Shown: positions 8,328 through 17,453, numbered from the stretch's first letter. The stretch: 64,000 bases of DNA from Butyricicoccus intestinisimiae (GCF_018918345.1 NZ_JAHLQI010000001.1:434001-498000), one strand, 5' to 3'. The notes: generated by a model from the letters alone, not told the origin. Numbers and translations: made by a program.

Positions 8328-8816
8328 ATGTCAGAAATCAACAACGTATCTTGTCCTATGACAGAGTATTATCCGGACATCTACAACTGGAACGGCGTCA
8401 TGATGGATGCAGCAAGCTACGCGAAGCATCAGCGGCACAGCGAATCTGCACCGAAACCGGACGCTTCTCCTGCCAAAGAATCCGCAGATGCTCTGGATGA
8501 CATTTTTGACGCGCCGCAGGATCTCCGTCAAATTGCCGCCGATGCCATGCAGGAGGATACCGTCAAAGAATCTTGTGACACAATCTGTGCATGGCAGACA
8601 CAGACACACCAGCTTCTATTGGAAGCGCCCAAATACCTGCGCGTAGGTTCCGGCTCCTATCGCAGCTCCGGTTCGTTTGTGGTGTCGTCATATCTTTCTT
8701 CCTATCTGTCCTCTTACACAACCTCGTATCGTTCCAGCGGTTCCTTCCGTTTGCCATCGTCCGGCAGCCTGTCCTCTCTTTCCGCACTGGGCGGGTACGG
8801 ACTGGATTTGATTTGA
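8328..8816 (+). CDS. Unrecognised protein with a Ser/Tyr/Gly-repeat C-terminus; candidate modified peptide precursor
   Basis: 162 residues with a two-part structure. Residues 1-105 are acidic and mixed in composition. Residues 107-150 are almost only Ser, Tyr, Gly, Thr, Phe, Leu and Arg. The octapeptide SYRSSGSF occurs twice (110-117 and 133-140), flanking a SSYLSSYLSSYTT stretch. The repeat region has no Cys, so thioether rings are unlikely. No signal peptide or membrane segment is visible. GGGGG precedes the ATG. The stop is one base before the ATG of a glycosyltransferase-like gene (TGATATG), so the two are translationally coupled. A leader/core peptide or a modified low-complexity protein is inference; I do not recognise the family. 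Confidence 0.8.
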   Translation: MSEINNVSCPMTEYYPDIYNWNGVMMDAASYAKHQRHSESAPKPDASPAKESADALDDIFDAPQDLRQIAADAMQEDTVKESCDTICAWQTQTHQLLLEAPKYLRVGSGSYRSSGSFVVSSYLSSYLSSYTTSYRSSGSFRLPSSGSLSSLSALGGYGLDLI

Positions 8817-8817
8817 T

Positions 8818-9684
8818 ATGCAGGCATTTGTTTCCAACTGGACGCGCCCGTATGCCGTGCGCTGTCCTGACAGACCGTATCAAATGACAGATTTTGATCT
8901 GCTCACAACCGTTCTCTCGGCGCTGGTATGGCGGCGGGAAAATGGTTCTATTCGCATGATTACGGACGATACCGGCGCGCAATACTACCGTTCTCTCGGT
9001 TTGACTGACCTGTGGGACGGTGGTATTTTTACGTATCTCAATGATATTCCATCTGCTATCGACCCGTGCACCTTTTGGGCGGCGGGAAAATTATACGCAC
9101 TGGCGGCAACACCGGCGCCATGTGTCATGCTGGACACAGATTTTATTGTCTGGCATTCGTTGTCCGAACACTGGCACAGGCCGCTCGCCGTGATTCATCG
9201 GGAGGCGTTAAATCCTGCCATTTACCCCGCACCTTCTGCATTTGTGTTGGCTCCCTCCTATCATTTTCCTACAAATTGGAATTGGCACGAACCGGCGTGC
9301 AATACAGCACTTACCTATTTTGGAAATGACACACTTCGCAAAACATACGTTGGGCAGGCTATGGACTTCATGCAGGCTGCGCGCGGACGGGATGGTTTAA
9401 TTTATATGGTCTTTGCCGAACAGCGCCTGCTCGCCATGTGCGCACAGGCATGCGGTGTTCCCATTCACGCTTTTTCGACAGAACAGGACTTATTTCAAGG
9501 AAATCAGCGCGATTTTACTCATATTTGGGGATTCAAGCAGGCGATGCAGGAGCAGCCTGTTCTCCATGAGCTATTTTGCCAAAAATGTGCTGCGCGCATC
9601 CGGAAGGATTTTCCGATTTATGCAAACATATGCCAAACCATCCCGCAGCTGCAGCCGTATTTTCAGCAATACTCTGATTTGTGA
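8818..9684 (+). CDS. Glycosyltransferase-like protein, probably DUF6734 type
   Basis: 288 residues, uncharacterised. The layout resembles GT-A-like DUF6734 proteins. An N-terminal strand with an aromatic motif (AFVSNWTRPY) comes first, then a region like a sugar-nucleotide fold (SIRMITDDTGAQYYRSLGL). Next come FWAAGKLYAL and a DxD-like motif (VMLDTDFIVW, about residue 105), the expected metal/nucleotide-sugar site. A conserved-looking aromatic half follows. No transmembrane segment or signal peptide is seen, so it is probably cytosolic. It begins one base after the Ser/Tyr-repeat gene with no clear ribosome binding site of its own, suggesting that the repeat protein is its substrate. The family call is from memory of the motif pattern. 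Confidence 0.7.
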   Translation: MQAFVSNWTRPYAVRCPDRPYQMTDFDLLTTVLSALVWRRENGSIRMITDDTGAQYYRSLGLTDLWDGGIFTYLNDIPSAIDPCTFWAAGKLYALAATPAPCVMLDTDFIVWHSLSEHWHRPLAVIHREALNPAIYPAPSAFVLAPSYHFPTNWNWHEPACNTALTYFGNDTLRKTYVGQAMDFMQAARGRDGLIYMVFAEQRLLAMCAQACGVPIHAFSTEQDLFQGNQRDFTHIWGFKQAMQEQPVLHELFCQKCAARIRKDFPIYANICQTIPQLQPYFQQYSDL

Positions 9685-9716
9685 AAAATATACAAATAAA
9701 AACACGGTTTTTCTCA

Positions 9717-9744
9717 TTGACTTTATACAAAAATCATTTATCAT
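9717..9744 (+). promoter_or_regulatory. Promoter of the 1-phosphofructokinase-like gene
   Basis: TTGACT at 9717-9722, 16 bases, TATCAT at 9739-9744, upstream of the ATG at 9781. The surrounding sequence is AT-rich compared with neighbouring genes. Confidence 0.6.
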
Positions 9745-9780
9745 TAAAAGTGGAAATACATTTGAGAAGGTGATAATCGT

Positions 9781-10707
9781 ATGATCTATACTGTTACATT
9801 CAATCCGTCTTTAGACTATTCTATTCGCATCAATGATTTCGCATTTGGCGGACTTAACCGCATTGGAGAAGAAGCCATCCGCGTCGGCGGCAAGGGCGTC
9901 AATGTCTCCATTGTGCTGAATAGCTTGGGCGTAGATAATACGGCACTTGGCTTTATTGCCGGCTTTACCGGCAAGCATATTGAATCAGAAATGCAGCGTC
10001 TTGGCTGTACCACACAATTTACCGAACTGCCTGAAGGATTTTCCCGCATCAATGTCAAGCTGGACAAGGCTTCGGAGCCGCAGACCGAGATGAACGGACA
10101 AGGCCCCAGTGTTTCGGGGGAAGAATGCAAGCAGTTTATCGGACGTATGGAGCGCAAAATCAAAGCGGGCGACTGTCTGATTCTCTCCGGCAGCATTCCG
10201 CGCAGTATGCCGCGGGATATGTACGAGAAAATCTTAGAAGTCATCGACATGGAAAAGGTTTTGGTCATCGTGGACACGAACAGCGACTTGCTTCGCCGCA
10301 CGCTCCCGTACCATCCGTTCCTTATCAAGCCAAACCTGATTGAGTTGGGTGAGATTTTCGGCCGTTCGCTGACAGATTACGATGATATCGTTGGATGTGC
10401 GATGCACCTGCAGGAAGAAGGCGCACGCAATGTGCTGGTTTCCATGGGCGCAGACGGCGCTATTCTTGTCACAGAGAATGGTCAGGTATTCTCCTCTCCG
10501 GCACCAAAGGCTGATGATCTCTCGCAGGAGCTGGTCGATGTCAACGGCGCAGGCGATGCCATGGTCGCCGGCTTCCTAGCTGGATATCTGGAGCGGCACA
10601 GCATGGTAGACGGTTTTGCAAAGGGATTGGCCGCAGGCTCCGCAACGGTATACACCTCAGGTCTTGCAGACAAGCAGCAGATCAATCTGGTTGCACAGCG
10701 CAAGTAA
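9781..10707 (+). CDS. fruK: PfkB-family hexose kinase, probably 1-phosphofructokinase
   Basis: 308 residues of the ribokinase/PfkB fold. The N-terminus MIYTVTFNPSLDYSI and GGKGVNVS at about residues 37-44 are typical of 1-phosphofructokinase and tagatose-6-phosphate kinase. The C-terminal DVNGAGDAMVAGF holds the catalytic Asp and anion hole. The reaction would phosphorylate fructose 1-phosphate to the 1,6-bisphosphate. No fruA transporter or fruR regulator is adjacent, so substrate choice is inferred from similarity alone and tagatose-6-phosphate kinase is an alternative. AGAAGGTGA precedes the ATG. The gene has its own promoter and terminator. Confidence 0.82.
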   Translation: MIYTVTFNPSLDYSIRINDFAFGGLNRIGEEAIRVGGKGVNVSIVLNSLGVDNTALGFIAGFTGKHIESEMQRLGCTTQFTELPEGFSRINVKLDKASEPQTEMNGQGPSVSGEECKQFIGRMERKIKAGDCLILSGSIPRSMPRDMYEKILEVIDMEKVLVIVDTNSDLLRRTLPYHPFLIKPNLIELGEIFGRSLTDYDDIVGCAMHLQEEGARNVLVSMGADGAILVTENGQVFSSPAPKADDLSQELVDVNGAGDAMVAGFLAGYLERHSMVDGFAKGLAAGSATVYTSGLADKQQINLVAQRK

Positions 10708-10730
10708 TGCACTTTATTGCTCATTTTTTA

Positions 10731-10765
10731 TAACCGATGTACGTTTTTGTACATCGGTTATTTTT
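10731..10765 (+). terminator. Terminator of the PfkB-family kinase gene
   Basis: TAACCGATGTAC (10731-10742) pairs with GTACATCGGTTA (10749-10760), followed by TTTTT. Confidence 0.88.
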
Positions 10766-10778
10766 ATGTTTGAAACTA

Positions 10779-10807
10779 TTGTGTTTTTCCAAACAACGTG
10801 ATATACT
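10779..10807 (+). promoter_or_regulatory. Promoter of the nitronate monooxygenase-family gene
   Basis: TTGTGT at 10779-10784, 17 bases, TATACT at 10802-10807, about 55 bases upstream of the chosen TTG start. Confidence 0.6.
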
Positions 10808-10862
10808 ATTGAAAACTACTTAGATTGACGCATGTTGATTGTTATAAAAGGAGAATTTGGTT

Positions 10863-11936
10863 TTGAATTTACCTGAGGTTTCTATTGGCGGGCTCTGCCC
10901 CAAACTGCCGGTCATTCAGGGCGGCATGGGTATTGGTATTTCTCTCTCCGGCTTGGCTTCTGCCGTTGCCAACGCAGGCGGCATTGGTATTATTTCCGGC
11001 GTACAAATCGGTTTCCGTGAGCCGGATTTTGAAAAGGATCCGGTTTCGGCAAATATCCGCGCTATTGGCAAAGAACTGCGCCGTGCGCGTGAGCTTGCGC
11101 CGAACGGCATCATCGGCATGAATTTTATGTCGATTGACTCACATTACACAGAATATGTCACAGAGGCTGTCAAGCAGGGCGCGGACTTGATTATTTCCGG
11201 CGCAGGCTTGCCGCTGACCCTGCCGGAATTGACCGCCGGCAGTCAAACGCGCATTGTGCCGATTGTCTCCTCTGCGCGCGCGTGCCGGTTGATTTTGACC
11301 AAGTGGCTGCGGAAACACAATCGTTTTCCGGACGCCGTTGTCGTAGAAGGCCCGCTCGCAGGCGGTCATCTCGGCTTTAAGCTGGATGATTTGTACAATC
11401 GAACCAATCAGACGCTGGAACAGGCTCTCGCAGATGTCGTTGCCTATATTCGCAAGTTTGAGCAGGAACACAACGTTTCCATTCCGATTTTTGCTGCGGG
11501 CGGCATCATGGACTATACCGACGTACAGCGCATGCTGGAAATCGGCGCCTCCGGCGTACAGGTCGGCTCGTCTTTTGTCACGACAAAGGAATGTGATGCC
11601 TCCGACCGATTCAAGCAGACCTACTTGGATGCTCGTCCGGAAGACGTTCGCATCATCAAAAGTCCAACCGGCTTTGCTGCCCGCGCTGTCAACACGAAGT
11701 TTGTTCAGCAGGCTTACGACCACGGCGGCATTCCAGTACAGCATTGCTTCCGCTGTATGCCGGAGATTTGCAATGCAGCGACCACCCCATACTGTCTGTC
11801 TCAGGCGCTGTTCGACGCAGCACGCGGCGAAAATATGGGCGGATTGGTGTTCTGCGGCGGCCGTGTCGGAGAACTGCATGAAATCGTCACGGTGCAGCAG
11901 GTCATGGATCGCCTGACAAAGCCGGCAGCCATGTAA
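10863..11936 (+). CDS. Nitronate monooxygenase / FabK-family flavoprotein
   Basis: 357 residues, a TIM-barrel FMN protein. Visible motifs are PVIQGGMGIGIS at the start, GGIGIISG, VVEGPLAGGHLG, PIFAAGGIMDY and GASGVQVGSSFV. It is longer than FabK (314 here) and carries a Cys-containing insertion near the end (HCFRCMPEICN). The family includes nitronate monooxygenases and enoyl-ACP reductases; with fabK present in the fab operon, this one is probably not the main enoyl reductase. I chose the TTG at 10863 because AAAGGAG then sits nine bases upstream; the TTG at 10857 would be only three bases away. It is a single-gene unit ending at a strong terminator. Confidence 0.82.
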   Translation: MNLPEVSIGGLCPKLPVIQGGMGIGISLSGLASAVANAGGIGIISGVQIGFREPDFEKDPVSANIRAIGKELRRARELAPNGIIGMNFMSIDSHYTEYVTEAVKQGADLIISGAGLPLTLPELTAGSQTRIVPIVSSARACRLILTKWLRKHNRFPDAVVVEGPLAGGHLGFKLDDLYNRTNQTLEQALADVVAYIRKFEQEHNVSIPIFAAGGIMDYTDVQRMLEIGASGVQVGSSFVTTKECDASDRFKQTYLDARPEDVRIIKSPTGFAARAVNTKFVQQAYDHGGIPVQHCFRCMPEICNAATTPYCLSQALFDAARGENMGGLVFCGGRVGELHEIVTVQQVMDRLTKPAAM

Positions 11937-11955
11937 TTTTTCCTTAAAAAAACAG

Positions 11956-12006
11956 AAATCCCGTATCTATGAGATGTCATAAACTCATAGATACGGGATT
12001 TTTTCA
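11956..12006. terminator. Bidirectional terminator between the flavoprotein gene and nrdR
   Basis: 18-base perfect stem (11956-11973 with 11984-12001) around a 10-base loop, with T after it on the plus strand and an A-run before it (T-run on the minus strand). It serves both convergent genes. Confidence 0.92.
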
Positions 12007-12462
12007 CTTGTGATGCGGGCGAATGCGTTTCAGCTCCGCCATAAACGAATCAACGTCATCGAAATCTCGATAGACCGACGCGAAGCGGATATACGCCACC
12101 TCGTCAATATCAATCAGGCGTTCCACCACCATCTCACCGATGGTCATAGAGGACACTTCATCCTCTTGCTGATCATAGAGCTCCTTTTCGATGTTGCTGA
12201 GCAAATCGTCCATCTGCGCCTTGGTGACGGGACGCTTTTGACAGGCTTTGAGGATGCCGCGCATGAGCTTTTCTCTGTCATACTGCTGGCGGGAGCCGTC
12301 TTTTTTTATCACCATGAGCGAACGAGATTCTATGGTCTCATAGGTTGTAAATCGTTTTCCACACTGTTGGCAAATGCGGCGGCGGCGAATACTCTCGCCG
12401 TCTACGGTCGGACGGGAATCAATGACCTTGCTCTCTGTATATTTGCAATAGGGGCACTTCAT
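12004..12462 (-). CDS. nrdR: Transcriptional repressor NrdR
   Basis: 152 residues. The N-terminal zinc ribbon has CPYCKY and CQQCGKRF (two Cys pairs), followed by the ATP-cone domain starting near residue 49 (MVIKKDGSRQQYD). NrdR senses dATP/ATP and represses ribonucleotide reductase genes. Length is typical (about 150). AAGGAGTG lies 10 bases before the ATG. No nrd gene is in the window, so it acts in trans. Confidence 0.97.
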   Translation of the reverse strand: MKCPYCKYTESKVIDSRPTVDGESIRRRRICQQCGKRFTTYETIESRSLMVIKKDGSRQQYDREKLMRGILKACQKRPVTKAQMDDLLSNIEKELYDQQEDEVSSMTIGEMVVERLIDIDEVAYIRFASVYRDFDDVDSFMAELKRIRPHHK

Positions 12463-12520
12463 ATCTCGCGTTCACTCCTTCAATTCTCTTTTCTTATAAA
12501 GAATACCATATTTTCACGCG

Positions 12521-12553
12521 AAAAAAAAGACCGGACAGATAAAATCTGTCCGG
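12521..12553 (-). terminator. Terminator of secDF
   Basis: CCGGACAGAT (12531-12540) pairs with ATCTGTCCGG (12544-12553); on the minus strand the stem is followed by a run of eight T (A-run 12521-12528). Confidence 0.92.
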
Positions 12554-12571
12554 AATCGCATCAAATACTTC

Positions 12572-13675
12572 TCAATGCTTCTTTTTTCTCTGTTTTCTAG
12601 AGGTTTTCTTCGGCGTTACCTTCTTTGCCGTTACTGCCTGCGGTGCAGTAGCCGGTTCCGATACAGGCTCCTCTGCCTTCGGTGTTTCTTCCAACTTCTC
12701 CGGCTGCGGCTTTTCTGCCTTTTCCGGAGACTTGGACGCGGACACCTTCTTTTGTGCCTTTTCACGTCTGTTCTTGCGCAGCATGCCGCGGTACTTCGAC
12801 CAGAAAGCACCGGACAGGAACATAGACGAATATGCACCGGCGATGATGCCGATAATCATCGGCAGTGTAAACTGACGCAGGCTGGTGACACCGAAAATAA
12901 AGATCATGCCAACCGTAAGCAGCGTTGTAATGGAAGTATTGACCGTACGTCCTACCGTCTGCCAAATACTCTTGTCTACGGTTTCCTCAAACAGCTCGCG
13001 GCGTGCAAACTTTCGATTTTCACGGATGCGGTCAAAGACAATGATACTTGCATTGATCGAATAACCGAGAATCGTCAGCGCAACGGCGATAAAGGTCGTG
13101 TTAAACGGAATGCGGAAGAGAATGTATGCAGACAGTACAACCAACAAGTCGTGCGCCAAACACGTGATGGCAGCCAAACCGGAGGTCAACTCGAAGCGAA
13201 TCGTGATGTAAATCATCATGAGAACGACAGCAACCAGTGCGGCTGTAATCGCCTTGCTCTGCGTTTCCTTACCGATTGTCGCGTTGACATCGGAAATGTT
13301 CTGCGTGTCATCGTCCGTCAAATTGAATTGCTTCTGCATTGCCTGCACAACCTGCTTTTGCTGGGTGCTGTCCAGACGGGTGCATTTAATCAGAACTTCT
13401 TCGCCGTTGTCGCCGGTCTTCTGCACGGAAGACGGCGCAATGCCAACCGCTTCTTCAACCAGTTCCGGAATCGTCTTGCTGGAAATATCACTGGTGACTT
13501 CTTCGTGAAGATCAAAAGTCATACTGGTGCCGCCGATAAAATCGACGTCCATATTGAACAAATTCATGCCAAACGGAAGTGTAACCAAGCCGACGAGACC
13601 CGGCGCGATTGCGATCAGTGCAATCAATGCAAAAATCGGGAACTTTTTAATCACCGAAAATTTACCCTGTTTCAT
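12572..13675 (-). CDS. secF: Protein translocase subunit SecF with a long basic C-terminal tail
   Basis: 367-residue membrane protein of the RND-type SecDF motor, which uses the proton gradient to help pull secreted proteins across the membrane. It has one N-terminal membrane segment, a periplasmic-type domain starting NMDVDFIGGTSMTFDL, and five clustered membrane segments, with the SecF signature region near SINASIIVFDRIREN. After about residue 300 there is a roughly 65-residue Lys/Pro/Glu/Ala-rich cytosolic tail ending SRKQRKKKH, longer than in most SecF. GGAGGTG before the ATG lies inside the end of secD, four bases upstream. Confidence 0.95.
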   Translation of the reverse strand: MKQGKFSVIKKFPIFALIALIAIAPGLVGLVTLPFGMNLFNMDVDFIGGTSMTFDLHEEVTSDISSKTIPELVEEAVGIAPSSVQKTGDNGEEVLIKCTRLDSTQQKQVVQAMQKQFNLTDDDTQNISDVNATIGKETQSKAITAALVAVVLMMIYITIRFELTSGLAAITCLAHDLLVVLSAYILFRIPFNTTFIAVALTILGYSINASIIVFDRIRENRKFARRELFEETVDKSIWQTVGRTVNTSITTLLTVGMIFIFGVTSLRQFTLPMIIGIIAGAYSSMFLSGAFWSKYRGMLRKNRREKAQKKVSASKSPEKAEKPQPEKLEETPKAEEPVSEPATAPQAVTAKKVTPKKTSRKQRKKKH

Positions 13676-13679
13676 CGTC

Positions 13680-15002
13680 TCACACCTCCCCCTTCGTGTC
13701 TTTCTTCACACCGTACCATTTCGGATTGGTGACATGGAAATCTGCCATGCGCTGGAGCAGGAACTTTGTGACGGTAATTGCGGTGAACATGGACAGAACA
13801 ACACCGATACCCAGTGTGATTGCAAAGCCCTTGACCGTACCGGTACCCATAAAGTACAGCACAACCGCCGCAATCAAGGTGGTGACATTGGAGTCCAAAA
13901 TTGCCGAGAACGCGCGATGGAATCCGGCGTCAATGGCGCCGCGAATCGTCTTGCCGTTCTTCAATTCATCCTTTAAGCGCTCGAAAATAATAACGTTCGC
14001 ATCGACCGCCATACCGATAGACAAAATAATACCGGCAATGCCCGGCAGGGACAGGTTCACGCGCGCAACGGACAGAATGACCAAATCCAGTGCGGTATAG
14101 AATACCAGTGCAATAGATGCGACAAAGCCCGGCAAACGATACACCAGAATCATAAACAGCATAACGAGCAGAACGCCGATGCCGCCTGCCATGACGCTGG
14201 TAGACAGTGCTTTTTCACCCAGCTGCGGGCCGACAGAGCTCATGCTGACTTCTTCCAGAGAGAACGGCAGCTGACCAATGTTGATCTGCTCTGCCAAGGT
14301 CTTGGCGCTGTCTGCGGTAAAGCTGCCGGAAATCACACAGCTGTCACCGGTGATACCGGTCTGTGCGTATTCACTGCTGACAGACGGCTGAGACAGCACC
14401 TCATCATCCATCTTGATGGCAATATAATTCTTGCCTTTCTCTGCATTGGCAGCAGCCTTCGTGGCTTCCGTCCACTTTTCCTGTGCTTCGCTGGTAAAGG
14501 TCACCTGCACATAGTGTTCGTTCGCCATGCTGGACTGCGAAATCTGACCATAGCCGGAAGTTGCCGACTTGATGCCGGAACCATCGAGAATCACGTTGCC
14601 GGCGGCATCCTCAAAGGTCAGCTGTGCCGTTGCACCGAGCACAGATACCGCTTCTTCCGGATTGTTGATGGACGGAATGTCAACCGTCACGCGGTTGTCA
14701 CCGACCAGCTCAACAGTAGCCTCTGTGTATCCCAGAGAGTCCAGACGCTTTTGCAGCATCGCCTGTACAGACGCCATATCAGATGACAGGTTGTCCTTGT
14801 TGTAGTCATCCTTTAGAATCGCCTCAAAGGTAATGGACGAACCGCCGACCAGATCCAAGCCGCGACGGATGCCGTCCTCCTCGTCCATTACGCTCGCAAT
14901 GGACAGCGGCCCCACATTGAGTCCAAATGCCGCTGTGCACGAGAGCAGTGCAATCACTGCAAGCACGGCGACAAAGGACAGAATACTTTTTTTCAAAATC
15001 AT
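13680..15002 (-). CDS. secD: Protein translocase subunit SecD
   Basis: 440 residues, the partner of SecF. An N-terminal membrane segment (KSILSFVAVLAVIALL) is followed by GIRRGLDLVGGSSITFEA, the P1 periplasmic-type domain, and a C-terminal cluster of membrane segments with GIAGIILSIGMAVDANVIIFERLKDEL, the conserved SecD loop. AGGAGG is only three bases before the ATG at 15002; a TTG two codons later (14996) has ideal spacing and may be the real start. It is the first gene of the secDF operon, which has its own promoter and terminator. Confidence 0.95.
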   Translation of the reverse strand: MILKKSILSFVAVLAVIALLSCTAAFGLNVGPLSIASVMDEEDGIRRGLDLVGGSSITFEAILKDDYNKDNLSSDMASVQAMLQKRLDSLGYTEATVELVGDNRVTVDIPSINNPEEAVSVLGATAQLTFEDAAGNVILDGSGIKSATSGYGQISQSSMANEHYVQVTFTSEAQEKWTEATKAAANAEKGKNYIAIKMDDEVLSQPSVSSEYAQTGITGDSCVISGSFTADSAKTLAEQINIGQLPFSLEEVSMSSVGPQLGEKALSTSVMAGGIGVLLVMLFMILVYRLPGFVASIALVFYTALDLVILSVARVNLSLPGIAGIILSIGMAVDANVIIFERLKDELKNGKTIRGAIDAGFHRAFSAILDSNVTTLIAAVVLYFMGTGTVKGFAITLGIGVVLSMFTAITVTKFLLQRMADFHVTNPKWYGVKKDTKGEV

Positions 15003-15031
15003 TCGCCTCCTAGTTGACAATAAGCAAATTT

Positions 15032-15060
15032 ATTATATCTGATTGCGCCTAAAAAGTCAA
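15032..15060 (-). promoter_or_regulatory. secDF promoter
   Basis: Minus strand: TTGACT (15060-15055), 17 bases, TATAAT (15037-15032), 30 bases before the secD start. Confidence 0.8.
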
Positions 15061-15122
15061 TTTTATTTGTACAAATTCACAAAAGTTCGCCAGTTTTTAC
15101 GGCAATCTGTTTTTTATTTTGC

Positions 15123-17453
15123 TTATTCCACATGCTTGAGCGCTTCATCCATCGGTATCCGGTAAATTTTCCGATACCCCAAAGCTGCGACAATGGCATA
15201 GGTAATCAACCCGATTATTAGCATCTGTACATAAATTCTTGGCCGAATAACCAGAGGAATCCAGCCCGTCATCTCCGATTTCATGACAACCGCAAACAGT
15301 GAAGTGAGCAATTTTGTCTCTATCGGCAGACTGCACAACAGCAATACTGCCACAACAATGGATGTTGAAGCAAGATACAAGCCGCCGATTTCTCGATTGT
15401 TGTAGCCGAGGATTTTCGTCATAGAAATTGCCTGTGCATTTTTCTCAATAATAATTTTGGACAGCAAATACATGAGGATAACAAAAATTGCAATTCCAAA
15501 GCCATCTACCAAATACATCATGCTTCCCATCGAGACATCTAATTGTCTGGATACCTTGGTCAGTGCATCCAAATCAATGACAGAAGAAATATATTTCTCG
15601 TCGATATCTGTAATCGGTGTATCCGATAAATATCCGCTGAAATATGCACTGTCATAGTCCAGCATCGCGTTCAAATCTTCTTGATTCATAAACACGCACA
15701 GCGCGCCCTGATACGCATAAATATCTGAAATTTTGATGGTATAGCGCGTGTCCTTATATGCTTCTTTGAGCGCGATGGTATCGCCAATATGCAGATTATA
15801 TTTTTCTGCATATGTAGCGGATACTGCCGCACCGCCGTCTGTATGCTTCCAATGGATATACCGGCTATTGGGCTGCACACCATACACTGTGATTTCTTCG
15901 CTGTTATAACCGGTATCCACGGTTTTTAACGTATATGCCGTAAATTTTTCTGCATCCTCGTTCTGCGTCTGGATGTCAAACTAAAACAACAGCATCGACA
16001 TCATCGTTCCCAGTGACGGATCGTCATCCATCGCATCGTATGGCATCTGCAAAATATATTGATACTTGCACAGCATATTGTTTTTCAGATTATCTTGATA
16101 GACATCCAGCACATCCGGCAGTGCCAAACCGAACATCAACAGCAAATTTGCAAATAAGATACCAATCAATAAAATGCAATAATTTCCGATATTCTGAAAA
16201 ATTACGCGCAGGCGAAACCGATGGAAAAACGGAATTTTGTCCGGCAGCCACAGTGGTTTTTTCTGACGTTTGCGCCGCAAATCTCTGCGCAGAAACTGCA
16301 GCGGAGACAGCTCCAACTTTCGGCGCAAAATCATCCAGGTCAGAATCATCATCATAAGCACAGGAATAACCGTTGTCAGCACGAATGCTTCGCCATTCCA
16401 GATCGTCACATAGGTCGGCAGACTGTAGCTTCCATAATACATACCTGCACAATAATTCTTCATGAACGAATAGCCAAGAATATTGCCGAGCAGCGCACTG
16501 ACCAGCGTGACAATCACCGGCATGGTCATATAGTGTACCATGAGTTCGTGTTTGGTATAACCAGACGCCCGCAGCGTGCCAATGACCGCCGCTTCTTTTG
16601 CAATCGTGTCGCTGATAACCAGACAAAAAACAAACGCCATAATCGCGATAATCATATACAGCAGCATAATCATCATGCCGCGGTCACTGCCCATATCATT
16701 GCCAGCAAATACAATTGCCTGATTGGCATACCGCGGAATAAATCCTTCCAACTGTACTTCTCCGCTGAGAAATTTCAAAAAATCTTCGGCACGGGCATTT
16801 TCTTCCGTCTCGTCCGCCGGAGATTGCTGGTATTTCCACGCATAGCAAAATGTTTTGTTGTCTGATGAAATCGCTTCGAATGTATCTTGCGCCACAACGG
16901 CAACGCCAAATTTTGTCGCATCAAACATGGTATCGCTGTTTTTTTCAAACAGACAGCTATAATCCGGCAGCGCAAGCAGACCGGTAATCGTCCAAGTTTG
17001 TGTGCCGCTCGTCAAGGTATCTCCAAGCGCAAGCTGATTATTATCCGCATACATGCGGTCAATGGCAATCTCATTGGATTGTTTCGGCATGTCTCCCTGC
17101 ATCAGACACGCCAGATTCACCTTGTCCCGCTTCGGAAAAATGCGCAGCTTACTATCATTGCTCAGCTCTTTCTCCGTGTAGAACAGCTCGTACAATGTGA
17201 CATGCTGCGCCTGTATATCGCGTATCTGTGCATGATTGAGCCGGTTTTGTACGGTAAAATTGCCATCCTCCACGTGATATTTTTCAAAGCTGTCATGGTA
17301 CGCCTGCAGCATACTGCCATCGGCAACCAAAAATCCGGACACAAAGCCAATGCTCGCCGTCAGCAGCAGGAAGATGACGAGATATTTGCCGATTTCCTGC
17401 TTCAAGTCACGCAGATGTCGTTTTCTCAAAGGATTTTTCATCGTTCTCACCAT
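15123..17453 (-). pseudogene. FtsX-family ABC transporter permease interrupted by an in-frame TAG
   Basis: The frame is open for 776 residues except for one TAG at 15981-15983 (after TMMSMLLF). The N-terminal 490 residues and the C-terminal part (from FDIQTQNEDAEKF) are in the same frame, so a single base change explains the break. The layout is that of MacB/FtsX-type permeases of peptide or antibiotic exporters. One N-terminal membrane segment and a large extracytoplasmic domain lead to three segments near residues 265-380, and the last three segments sit at the end (LVDGFGIAIFVILMYLLS onwards). The start overlaps the ATPase stop (ATGGTGA); an ATG at 17441 is an alternative. A restart at GTG 15920 lacks a good ribosome binding site. 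Nonsense mutation, readthrough or a sequence error are all possible. Confidence 0.85.

Noticed and set aside
10863-11936. Second fabK for the flavoprotein gene
   Set aside because: It is longer than FabK, has an extra Cys-bearing insertion, and lies outside the fab operon; the general family call is safer.
15981-15983. TAG in the ABC permease as a recoded amber codon (pyrrolysine or suppressor)
   Set aside because: Recoding would need supporting evidence such as pyl genes or a downstream structure; none was seen, so decay or error is simpler.
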